Both the position numbers and the translations under genes were made by a program. From Alphaproteobacteria bacterium (GTDB taxonomy: Bacteria > Pseudomonadota > Alphaproteobacteria > UBA6615): a stretch of DNA of 64,000 nt. The stretch spans positions 213,710 to 277,709 of the forward strand of contig JBDXCV010000006.1 in the NCBI GenBank assembly GCA_039980135.1, in the 5' to 3' direction. Numbering within the stretch: position 1 is the first letter of the stretch; each line of letters opens with the position of its first letter. Below, in pieces: positions 55,425-64,000 of this stretch. Below the pieces are notes generated by a model that worked only from the letters and a program-made list of their open reading frames with translations, had not been told where the DNA came from and did no database searches.

Positions 55425-56597
55425 TCAGGCTCGTTCGTCGATCATTTCCACGAACCGCTCGAACAGATGGTGGCTGTCATGGGGGCCGGGGGAGGCCTCG
55501 GGGTGATACTGGACCGAGAAGACCGGCGCGTCCTTTACCCGGATGCCTTCGAGTGTGCCGTCGAACAGGGACTGGTGGCTCATCTCCACATTCGCGGGCA
55601 GGGATTTCTCGATCACCACGAAGCCGTGATTCTGGCTGGTGATCTCGACCTTGCCGGTGGCCAGATCCTTGACCGGGTGGTTCGCCCCGCGATGGCCGTG
55701 ATGCATCTTTTCCGTCTTCGCACCCAGGGCCAGGCAGAGCATCTGGTGGCCGAGGCAGATTCCGAAGGTGGGCACGCCTGCGTCGACGACCGCCTTGATC
55801 GTCGGCACGGCATATTCGCCGGTCGCGGCGGGGTCGCCCGGGCCGTTCGACAGGAATACGCCGTCGGGCTTGTGACGCAGGATGTCTTTTGCGGTTGCCG
55901 AGGCGGGTACCACGGTGACCTTGCAACCGAGACCGGCGAGCGATCGCAGGATGTTGCGCTTGGCGCCAAAATCGACGGCCACCACATGGCGGGTCGGTTC
56001 GGTCATTTCGCCATGACCGGTGCCGAGCGCCCAGGGTGTTTCGGTCCATTCATAGGTTTGTGTGCAGGAGACATCCTTGGCCAGATCAGCGCCCTCGAGC
56101 CCGGACCAGTCGCTCGCCGCCGCCTGAAGCGCGGCCGCGTTGATCGGCACGTCGGGCTGGTGGGCGATGGCGCCGTTGGGCGCGCCCGCGTCGCGGATAT
56201 GCCGGGTCAGGCGGCGCGTGTCGACGCCCGCGATACCGACCATGCCGTGGGATTTGAGCCAGGCATCCAGATGCTCGACGGCGCGCCAGTTGGACGGGTC
56301 CGTGATGTTGGCGCGCAATACGCAGCCGCGCGCGGCGGGCGTGGTTGTCTCAATGTCTTCGGGGTTGGCACCGACATTGCCGATATGGGGGAACGTGAAG
56401 GTGATGATCTGGCCCGCATAGGACGGGTCGGTCAGGATTTCCTGATAACCGGTCAGCGACGTGTTGAAACACACTTCGGCGACCGCGACACCCGTGGCGC
56501 CGATCCCGCGGCCCCAGAACACCGAACCGTCGGGCAGGACCAATGCGCCGGTCGCCCATTCGGGTTGGCTCCGGTCTTGTGGCGCGGCAACAGCCAT
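55425..56597 (-). CDS. carA: Carbamoyl-phosphate synthase small subunit (glutaminase)
   Basis: From ATG 56597 the product has 390 residues. The N-terminal CPSase domain ([20 protein letters not shown]) is followed by a class I glutaminase domain with FGICLGHQM (nucleophile Cys), and the His-Glu pair in [11 protein letters not shown]. It supplies ammonia to CarB. The stop of carA and the start of carB are separated by 2 bases. It is divergent from yqeY (262-base gap holding both promoters). Confidence 0.96.
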   Translation of the reverse strand: MAVAAPQDRSQPEWATGALVLPDGSVFWGRGIGATGVAVAEVCFNTSLTGYQEILTDPSYAGQIITFTFPHIGNVGANPEDIETTTPAARGCVLRANITDPSNWRAVEHLDAWLKSHGMVGIAGVDTRRLTRHIRDAGAPNGAIAHQPDVPINAAALQAAASDWSGLEGADLAKDVSCTQTYEWTETPWALGTGHGEMTEPTRHVVAVDFGAKRNILRSLAGLGCKVTVVPASATAKDILRHKPDGVFLSNGPGDPAATGEYAVPTIKAVVDAGVPTFGICLGHQMLCLALGAKTEKMHHGHRGANHPVKDLATGKVEITSQNHGFVVIEKSLPANVEMSHQSLFDGTLEGIRVKDAPVFSVQYHPEASPGPHDSHHLFERFVEMIDERA

Positions 56598-56859
56598 GTC
56601 TTCAGATCCTCGGGGTGGCGGGGCCGCAATCGCGGGGCCGCCGGGGCAGATTTGTTCCTGGACCGACCGTCCTGTGACCGGGAGCACCTGTCAGGGGCGC
56701 AAATTGCCGCGTTGTTTACGGCACCGGGCGGGAGTCGTCAAGCGCGGGTGGGAAAGAAAAAATGTATAAAAAACAGCAACTTAACGTCTTGTTGATCGGA
56801 TTGCGTTCACACACTAAATCCTTTACGGTCTGCCGCTTCAGCAAAAGGTCATATGGTTC

Positions 56860-57318
56860 ATGTTTCGCGAACAACTTCCCGAAGCGCTCCGCGCTGCGTT
56901 GAAAGAAAAAGACCAGCGTGCGGTCTCGACGCTTCGCCTGATCATGGCGGCGCTGAAGGACCGTGATATCGCGGCCCGCAGCAAGGGCAACGATGACGGG
57001 ATCGACGAGGACGAGATCCTCCAGATGCTTCAGACCATGGTCAAGCAGCGGCGCGAATCCATTTCGATGTACGAGAAGGGCGGGCGTTTGGAGCTGGCGC
57101 AACAGGAAGCCGAAGAGATCGCCATCATCGAGCGTTACCTGCCCGAACAGCTCGGCGACGACGATATCGAGGCGGCCGTCGACAAGGTGATCGCCGAGGT
57201 CGGAGCCGGCGGGCTCAAGGATATGGGTGTCGTCATGGGCGCCCTGCGCGAGGGCTATGCCGGACAGATGGATTTTGGCAAGGCCAGCGCGATCGTCAAG
57301 GCGCGTCTCGGTGCCTGA
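56860..57318 (+). CDS. yqeY: GatB/YqeY domain protein
   Basis: A 152-residue all-helical protein (FREQLPEALRAALKEKDQRAVSTLRLIMAALKD, RRESISMYEKGGRLELA, GGLKDMGVVMGALRE), the stand-alone YqeY form of the C-terminal domain of the tRNA amidotransferase subunit GatB. Probably binds tRNA; function poorly defined. Its place before dnaG and rpoD is conserved in alphaproteobacteria. Confidence 0.93.
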   Translation: MFREQLPEALRAALKEKDQRAVSTLRLIMAALKDRDIAARSKGNDDGIDEDEILQMLQTMVKQRRESISMYEKGGRLELAQQEAEEIAIIERYLPEQLGDDDIEAAVDKVIAEVGAGGLKDMGVVMGALREGYAGQMDFGKASAIVKARLGA

Positions 57319-57422
57319 GCGCGGACGCCAAATTAGTCCCCGACAAAATTAATTATCCTCAGGGCCTGACTCTGAAGAGAGGGCTATTCTGTCCGCCGTT
57401 GCAGTCCTGGAACAGATAGCTT

Positions 57423-59246
57423 ATGGCCTTTCCGCCGCAATTTCTCGATGAGTTGCGCGCGCGGCTTCCAGTATCGGAAGTCGTGGGCAAGAAAGTGCGC
57501 CTGACCCGCAAGGGGCGCGAGTTCAGCGGCCTTTGCCCGTTCCACAACGAAAAGACCCCGTCCTTCACGGTGAATGACGACAAGGCCTTCTATCACTGCT
57601 TCGGTTGCGGACAGCATGGCGACGTCATTTCGTTCGCGATGGAAACTGACGGGCTGAGCTTCCCCGAGGCCATCGAGCGCCTCGCGGGCCTGGCGGGTCT
57701 CGAGGTGCCGCAATCCTCGCCGCAGGAACGCGAACGGGCCAAGGTACGCTCGACCCTCTATGACGTGGTCGAGCAGGTGTGCGGCTGGTACGAGGAACAG
57801 CTTTCTCAGCCGGGTGGGCGGGCAGCCTATGACTATCTCCATGACCGCGGGTTCACCGACGAGACGATCGGCCGGTTTCGTCTGGGCTTCGCGCCCGATG
57901 GCCGCGGCCGGCTACTGCAGGCCATGGAGGCCCGTGGCCTGCGCCAGGATCAACTCGTCGAGGCTGGGTTGATCAAGCTGCCGGAGGGCGGCGGCAATCC
58001 GCGCGACTATTTCTTCAACCGGGTCATCTTCCCGATCTCCGACAGCCGCGGCCGGGTGATTGCGTTTGGCGGGCGTATTCTGGGGGAGGGACAACCGAAA
58101 TACCTCAACTCCCCCGAGACCCCCCTCTTTCACAAGGGCCGCAGCCTGTACAACTTCACCATGGCGCGGGAGGCGTCGCGCGATGCCGGCACGGTGATCG
58201 TCGCCGAGGGCTATACGGATGTGATCGCGCTGGCCCAGGCGGGCCTGCCCAATGCCGTCGCCCCGCTGGGGACGGCGCTGACCGAAGATCAGATCAGGCT
58301 GATCTGGCGCGTCGCCGACGAACCGGTGCTGTGTTTTGACGGGGATACGGCGGGTGAACGGGCCGCCTTGCGCGCGGCGGAACGGGCGCTACCCCTGTTG
58401 CAGCCGGGCAAGACATTGCGGTTCATGGCGCTGCCGTCAGGCGACGATCCCGATACGCTGATCAGGGCGCGCGGCGCCGAGGGATTCCGGACGCTTCTGA
58501 AGGGTGCCCGCCAACTGGTGGATGTGCTGTGGCAGTCCGAAGTCTCCGCCGCCAGTCATGACACGCCAGAACGCCGCGCGGATCTGGAGCGGCGGATCAA
58601 TGCCCGGCTGGTACAAATTGAAGATTCAGGGGTCAAGTATCACTACCAGCAGAGCCTGCGACAGCGCCTGCGCGACCTGTTTTTTGTCGCCCGTCCCGCG
58701 AAGACCGGCAAACAGCAATTCGGGGCGCGCGGCGGCGGCCCGAAACGCCCGGAATTGGCACCCGGGCTCGGCGCGCGCGGCGATATCGGGGCAATGAAGC
58801 TGCAACAGGAGCGGATGCTGGTCGCCACACTGGTCAATCACCCTGACCTTTTGCATGACTCACTGGAGCCGCTGAACGAAATTTCCCTGCAAAGCAAGGA
58901 ACTTGACACCCTGCTGCAGGAAATCTTAAACCTCGCGGTCACGAAGCCGGCGCTTGACACTCGGGACCTGCAACGCCATTTGATCCAGAGTGGCCACGAA
59001 GTGGCGCTGGGACGGGTCTTGCATACACAAGTGTACCGGCAGGCGTCCTTTGCGGCGCCGGATGCGACGATTGCCGATGCGCGTGCTGCGCTGGATGAAA
59101 TTCTGGGGCAGTATCGATACCGGCGGGAACGCCTGGCCCCTGATCGAGTTGACGCGACGAATGAACTTAAGGACGACAACAACGAGACGAGTAGCAAAAG
59201 ACTTCTCGAGTTGGTCCGCGAAGAATCAGGTGCGGGTAGTCTGTAG
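57423..59246 (+). CDS. dnaG: DNA primase
   Basis: A 607-residue primase. The N-terminal CHC2 zinc finger has C38, H41, C59 and C62 (LCPFHNEKT, HCFGCGQHGD); the TOPRIM domain has VIVAEGYTDVIAL with catalytic Glu and CFDGDTAGERAA with DxD-type metal site. It makes RNA primers for replication. It lies between yqeY and rpoD, the alphaproteobacterial form of the macromolecular synthesis operon (rpsU is absent). Confidence 0.96.
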   Translation: MAFPPQFLDELRARLPVSEVVGKKVRLTRKGREFSGLCPFHNEKTPSFTVNDDKAFYHCFGCGQHGDVISFAMETDGLSFPEAIERLAGLAGLEVPQSSPQERERAKVRSTLYDVVEQVCGWYEEQLSQPGGRAAYDYLHDRGFTDETIGRFRLGFAPDGRGRLLQAMEARGLRQDQLVEAGLIKLPEGGGNPRDYFFNRVIFPISDSRGRVIAFGGRILGEGQPKYLNSPETPLFHKGRSLYNFTMAREASRDAGTVIVAEGYTDVIALAQAGLPNAVAPLGTALTEDQIRLIWRVADEPVLCFDGDTAGERAALRAAERALPLLQPGKTLRFMALPSGDDPDTLIRARGAEGFRTLLKGARQLVDVLWQSEVSAASHDTPERRADLERRINARLVQIEDSGVKYHYQQSLRQRLRDLFFVARPAKTGKQQFGARGGGPKRPELAPGLGARGDIGAMKLQQERMLVATLVNHPDLLHDSLEPLNEISLQSKELDTLLQEILNLAVTKPALDTRDLQRHLIQSGHEVALGRVLHTQVYRQASFAAPDATIADARAALDEILGQYRYRRERLAPDRVDATNELKDDNNETSSKRLLELVREESGAGSL

Positions 59247-59306
59247 TAATATTTTGGCAAGTGCGCGATAGCGCGGCATTGTCCGCCGCCGCTGCGAGGG
59301 AAAAAT

Positions 59307-61367
<2,061 letters not shown>

Positions 61368-61394
61368 ATCGATTGCAGCTTTGAAAGAATAGAT

Positions 61395-61421
61395 AAGGCC
61401 GGCGGTTTCGCCGGCCTTTTT
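61395..61421 (+). terminator. Intrinsic terminator of rpoD
   Basis: AAGGCCGGC (61395-61403) pairs perfectly with GCCGGCCTT (61410-61418), with a 6-base loop and T residues to 61421. It lies 28 bases after the rpoD stop and separates it from the convergent TetR gene. Confidence 0.92.
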
Positions 61422-61441
61422 CGTTGGGGATCGTGGTCGTG

Positions 61442-62056
61442 TTACGCGCCCGAAAACAACAGCTCCACGAAATCCCGATAGAGCCCGACCTGGGCCGCGA
61501 CCAGCTTCGGCTCCTTCAGCGTCTTCGACATGATGAAGGCGCCCTCGATGGTGCCTGTGAACATGTCGGCAAGGTCGGCGCTGTCGACCGGTAGTTTTGG
61601 TGTGTGGGCCTCGGCAACGGTATCGATCATGCCGCCTAGCGTGACCCGCCAGTCGCGATAGGTGTCGTCGATCACCTGCATGGTCCGGTCATCGAACAGG
61701 TTTGCCTCATACAGGTAAGAGGCAAACAGGCAGCCGGGGTAGGGCTCGTCGAAACCTTCCATCAATTCCTCGTAGAGCCCGATGAAAATCAGGAGTTGCT
61801 GCAGGGGATCGCGTGAGAGCTTGGCGGCCCGTGCCCGGAACTCGTCACGCAAGGTCAGGTCTGCCTTCGCGAACCGTTCGACAAGCGTGTAGGCGAGCGC
61901 GGCCTTGTTGTCGAAGTGATAGAAGAAGGCGCCCTTCGTCACACCGACCGCGTCGATCAGCTTGTCGATTGAAGTCGCGGAATAGCCCTGGTCGAGGATC
62001 AGGGCCTCGGCCGTGTCGAGGATCTTGTCGCGGGTGATTTTGCCGTCGCGGGGCAT
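61442..62056 (-). CDS. TetR family transcriptional regulator
   Basis: A 204-residue regulator with N-terminal HTH (TRDKILDTAEALILDQGYSATSIDKLIDAVGVTKGAFFYHFDNKAAL) and a C-terminal ligand-binding domain. The GCLFASYLYEAN segment is frequent in the group. It is divergent from the methyltransferase at 62288; the operator-like palindrome at 62234-62249 and the ACTGTTC repeats near its own start suggest that it represses both itself and its neighbour. Confidence 0.93.
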   Translation of the reverse strand: MPRDGKITRDKILDTAEALILDQGYSATSIDKLIDAVGVTKGAFFYHFDNKAALAYTLVERFAKADLTLRDEFRARAAKLSRDPLQQLLIFIGLYEELMEGFDEPYPGCLFASYLYEANLFDDRTMQVIDDTYRDWRVTLGGMIDTVAEAHTPKLPVDSADLADMFTGTIEGAFIMSKTLKEPKLVAAQVGLYRDFVELLFSGA

Positions 62057-62078
62057 CTGTTCCTGCCGATTCGAATTA

Positions 62079-62101
62079 ACTGTTCCTAATATATACTGTT
62101 C
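62079..62101. repeat. Direct repeat ACTGTTC next to the TetR gene start
   Basis: ACTGTTC occurs at 62079-62085 and again at 62095-62101, 16 bases apart, in the AT-rich stretch 23-45 bases upstream of the TetR start codon; the second copy continues into CGGT. It may form half-sites for the TetR protein. Confidence 0.3.
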
Positions 62102-62233
62102 GGTTTGTTACCGGCAAGTCCACCGGCGCGAATATGAGGCGGAAAATCTGCTGATATTCGGGTGGTGCCACGGTATCCGACTAAAGTATGGAAAAATCCG
62201 ATTGACTCATAACGGCCATGCTAGTTTAAACAA

Positions 62234-62249
62234 TACCAACTGGTCGGTA
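62234..62249. promoter_or_regulatory. TetR-type operator-like palindrome
   Basis: TACCAACTGGTCGGTA matches its own reverse complement at 12 of 16 positions. The form TACCrACyrGTyGGTA resembles common TetR-family operators. It lies about 38 bases upstream of the methyltransferase ATG and is followed by AT-rich DNA suitable for a -10 element. Most likely bound by the divergent TetR. Confidence 0.6.
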
Positions 62250-62287
62250 TAAAAATATGGACCGAAACATCAAACGGAGATGGAACA

Positions 62288-63409
62288 ATGTCAGTTGCAG
62301 AAATTCAGGAGGTTGATGGAGGCACCCCCATCGACAAAGCCTTTTCTCAGGCGCGCGCCGAGGCTTTCGAGGAACGGTTCGTCGAAATGCTCAATGGCGG
62401 CGCGGCTTGCCTCATGGCGTCCGTCGGTCACCGCACGGGATTGTTTGACGCGCTGGATGACGGTGCGTGGGTATCGAGTGATGCCCTGGCCACGCGTGCG
62501 GGTCTTGATGAGCGCTATGTGCGTGAATGGCTCGGCGCGATGGTGACCAGTGGCATTGTCGAGTGCGACGGAGATATTCCGAGCTATCGCCTGCCACCCG
62601 AACATGCAGGGTGCCTGACCCGAGCCGCGACCCCGAACAACATGGCCGTGTTCGCCCAGTATGTTGGCGAACTCGGCAGCGTCGAGAGCGACATCGTCCA
62701 TTGTTTCGAACATGGCGGCGGCGTTCCCTATGAGCGCTTTGGCCGGTTCCACGAAATCATGGCCGAAGACAGTGGTCAGTCGGTTCTGCCGGCGCTCGAG
62801 ACGGATATCCTGCCGTTGATACCCGGCATCCAGGATAGGCTCGCATCGGGCATTCGCGTGCTCGATCTGGGGTGCGGACGAGGACGCGCATTGATGGACA
62901 TGGCGGCGCGTTACCCGGCGAGCGAGTTCACCGGATTTGACCTGTCTGCTGAAGCGGTGGCGTGGGCGACGGCGGAAACCGAAGAGCGTGGCCTGGGCAA
63001 CCTTCGTTTCGAGGTGCGTGATCTCGCAAGATTCGACCAGGAGGCGGCGCCGGGAGCATATGATTTCGTGACCACCTTTGATGCGGTGCATGACCAAGGG
63101 AACCCTCGCGCCATGGTGCGCGGTATCCGCCGGACGCTCGCCGTGGACGGGGTGTATATGGCGCAAGACATTAACGGCTCAAGCCATGTCCACGAGAATG
63201 CCGATCACCCGATCGGGACGTTGCTCTACACGATCTCCTGCATGCACTGCATGACGGTCTCGCTGGCCCAGAAGGACGGCCAGGGGCTCGGCGCCATGTG
63301 GGGTCGCCAGAAGGCGGTCGAGATATTTACCGAGGCGGGCTTCGGGTCGGTCGAGGTGAACGAACTCTCCCACGACGTGCAGAATTGCTACTACGTCTGT
63401 CGACCGTAA
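62288..63409 (+). CDS. Class I SAM-dependent methyltransferase with winged-helix domain
   Basis: A 373-residue protein. The N-terminal part (to about residue 110) is a winged-helix dimerisation region (FVEMLNGGAACLMASVGHRTGLFDAL, RAGLDERYVREWLGAMVTSGIVE); the SAM domain has motif I VLDLGCGRG at 191-199, and VTTFDAVHDQGNPRAMVRGIRRTLAVDGVYMAQD for motifs II/III. It resembles Rv2258c-like methyltransferases of unknown substrate. The gene is divergent from TetR and probably under its control. It ends about 110 bases before a tRNA gene. Confidence 0.9.
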   Translation: MSVAEIQEVDGGTPIDKAFSQARAEAFEERFVEMLNGGAACLMASVGHRTGLFDALDDGAWVSSDALATRAGLDERYVREWLGAMVTSGIVECDGDIPSYRLPPEHAGCLTRAATPNNMAVFAQYVGELGSVESDIVHCFEHGGGVPYERFGRFHEIMAEDSGQSVLPALETDILPLIPGIQDRLASGIRVLDLGCGRGRALMDMAARYPASEFTGFDLSAEAVAWATAETEERGLGNLRFEVRDLARFDQEAAPGAYDFVTTFDAVHDQGNPRAMVRGIRRTLAVDGVYMAQDINGSSHVHENADHPIGTLLYTISCMHCMTVSLAQKDGQGLGAMWGRQKAVEIFTEAGFGSVEVNELSHDVQNCYYVCRP

Positions 63410-63471
63410 GGCGTTCTTGCACATGACGTGGCATAGCGGCGGGGCCTGGTCGGGCCTCGCCGTCGCCAGTC

Positions 63472-63499
63472 TTGAAGGACGGATGGCCTGTGCTATAGG
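63472..63499 (+). promoter_or_regulatory. Sigma-70-like promoter of the CAU tRNA
   Basis: TTGAAG (63472-63477) and TATAGG (63494-63499) are 16 bases apart and lie 21 bases before the mature tRNA 5' end. Confidence 0.55.
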
Positions 63500-63520
63500 A
63501 GTTCCGCATCACGCGCATGT

Positions 63521-63597
63521 GGGCCCGTAGTTCAGTTGGTTAGAACGGACCGCTCATAACGGTCATGTCGCAGGTTCGAGTCCTGCCGGGCCCACCA
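63521..63597 (+). tRNA. tRNA with CAU anticodon (Met or Ile2)
   Basis: A 77-base cloverleaf with encoded CCA. The acceptor stem pairs GGGCCCG with CGGGCCC, the anticodon stem GACCG with CGGTC, the loop is CTCATAA with anticodon CAT at 63555-63557, and the T arm CAGGTTCGAGTCCTG. The pairing at the acceptor end excludes initiator tRNA-fMet (which has an unpaired first base). It may be elongator Met or Ile2 with lysidine-modified C34; the sequence alone does not settle which. Confidence 0.9.
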
Positions 63598-63801
63598 TTT
63601 TCCCGGACATCGCTGCGGCCGGCGTACCGACATTCTTAGCTCGGAACTTCCCGCCCGGGGCGCGTTAACCAATTAACAGAATCTTCATTGTTTTTACCCC
63701 GATCCACCACGTACCATTGCACTTCGATTTGTTTCACCGGTTTTCTGCGGTGGAGCCGGGAATTCGGGGGTTTTGCCAGCCCCCTGGGAATGGGGATTGA
63801 C

Positions 63802-64000
63802 GATGTCGAAGAAAAGCAAATCCAAGAGTCACAGTAAGAAACTCAAGGGTACGAATTCTGACGACAATCTTGTTGGCACGAGCGGCCGCGACCATATTGA
63901 CGGTCGCGACGGCGACGACACGATTTCCGGGGGCGGCGGCGACGACAAACTGAAGGGCGGTCGCGGCGAGGATACGATCTCCGGCGGATCGGGCAACGAC
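63802..64000 (+). CDS. RTX calcium-binding repeat protein, 3' end outside window
   Basis: The start is ATG 63802; the frame is open to the right edge. The N-terminus is rich in Lys and Ser (MSKKSKSKSHSKKLKG), then RTX nonapeptides begin (GRDHIDGRDGDDTIS, GGGGDDKLKGGRGEDTIS, GGSGND). No signal peptide, as expected for type I secretion. The 204 bases before it contain no gene and probably its promoter. It is a second RTX protein in this window besides that at 29561. Confidence 0.85.

Noticed and set aside
63661..63690. CtrA site (TTAACCAATTAAC) upstream of the second RTX gene
   Set aside because: The spacing between the TTAA halves is 4, not the 7 of the classic CtrA site; only a half-site remains, which is common in AT-rich gaps.

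Overview
The window is high-GC (roughly 60-65% by eye) chromosomal DNA of an alphaproteobacterium, most likely of the Rhodospirillales or a nearby order. The case for this is a CpdR-type receiver next to an N-formylglutamate amidohydrolase, the carA-carB-greA and yqeY-dnaG-rpoD blocks, trxB followed by a LysR gene, an aapJQMP-type amino acid transporter, a Mla operon with a STAS-MlaE fusion, and the short-CUCC style of its two candidate small RNAs. I see no insertion sequence, prophage or CRISPR array. Species-level naming is not possible from the sequence alone.

Layout. 0-2.4 kb: a hybrid-free PAS histidine kinase (cut by the left edge) followed by two single-domain receivers. 2.4-6.1 kb: a retrograde Mla-type lipid ABC operon (mlaE-mlaF-mlaD-auxiliary lipoprotein, minus strand). 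6.1-9.6 kb: lytic transglycosylase, a candidate small RNA with a perfect terminator, a GNAT acetyltransferase, N-formylglutamate amidohydrolase, cpdR and a cupin. 9.7-10.5 kb: tRNA-Val(GAC) and a C-terminally truncated membrane protein. 10.6-21.1 kb: an uptake and catabolism region: CmcJ/NvfI-like oxygenase, enoyl-CoA hydratase, a binding-protein ABC importer with a fused double permease and two ATPases, then ketopantoate-reductase-like, cupin, SDR, and (opposite strand) cyclase-like hydrolase and VOC protein. The substrate is unknown. 21.3-27 kb: small membrane protein, AEC permease and a four-gene amino acid importer. 27-31.5 kb: lipoprotein phosphoesterase-like gene, a degenerate trypsin/PDZ protein and a large RTX protein.

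31.5-36.5 kb: AhpD-like protein, rpmJ (41 codons) with its own promoter and terminator, and the glycolate oxidase genes glcDEF. 36.5-42.2 kb: lipocalin-like protein, an AT-richer DUF3883 nuclease-like gene that looks acquired, TPR protein, MFS carrier, msrP, a second candidate small RNA on the minus strand, and LysR. 42.2-47.1 kb (minus strand): trxB, glutathione-dependent formaldehyde dehydrogenase, sugar isomerase-like, dienelactone hydrolase and dihaem cytochrome c. 47.2-50.9 kb: a tightly coupled three-gene unit, ELM1-like protein, 2OG-Fe(II) dioxygenase and a 658-residue protein of no family I recognise; this is the best candidate here for an undescribed system. 51-61.4 kb: housekeeping genes: Lrp regulator, greA, carB, carA, yqeY, dnaG, rpoD. 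61.4-64 kb: a TetR regulator divergent from a methyltransferase with an operator-like palindrome between them, a CAU-anticodon tRNA, and the start of a second RTX protein.

Genes that probably act together: the Mla operon in the envelope; the 12.4-21.1 kb importer with the enzymes behind it; aapJQMP for amino acid uptake; glcDEF for glycolate oxidation; the 47-51 kb trio; and carAB with greA. A 15-bp palindrome of the same form occurs both next to the first candidate small RNA and in front of the Lrp-family regulator, which suggests a shared regulator.
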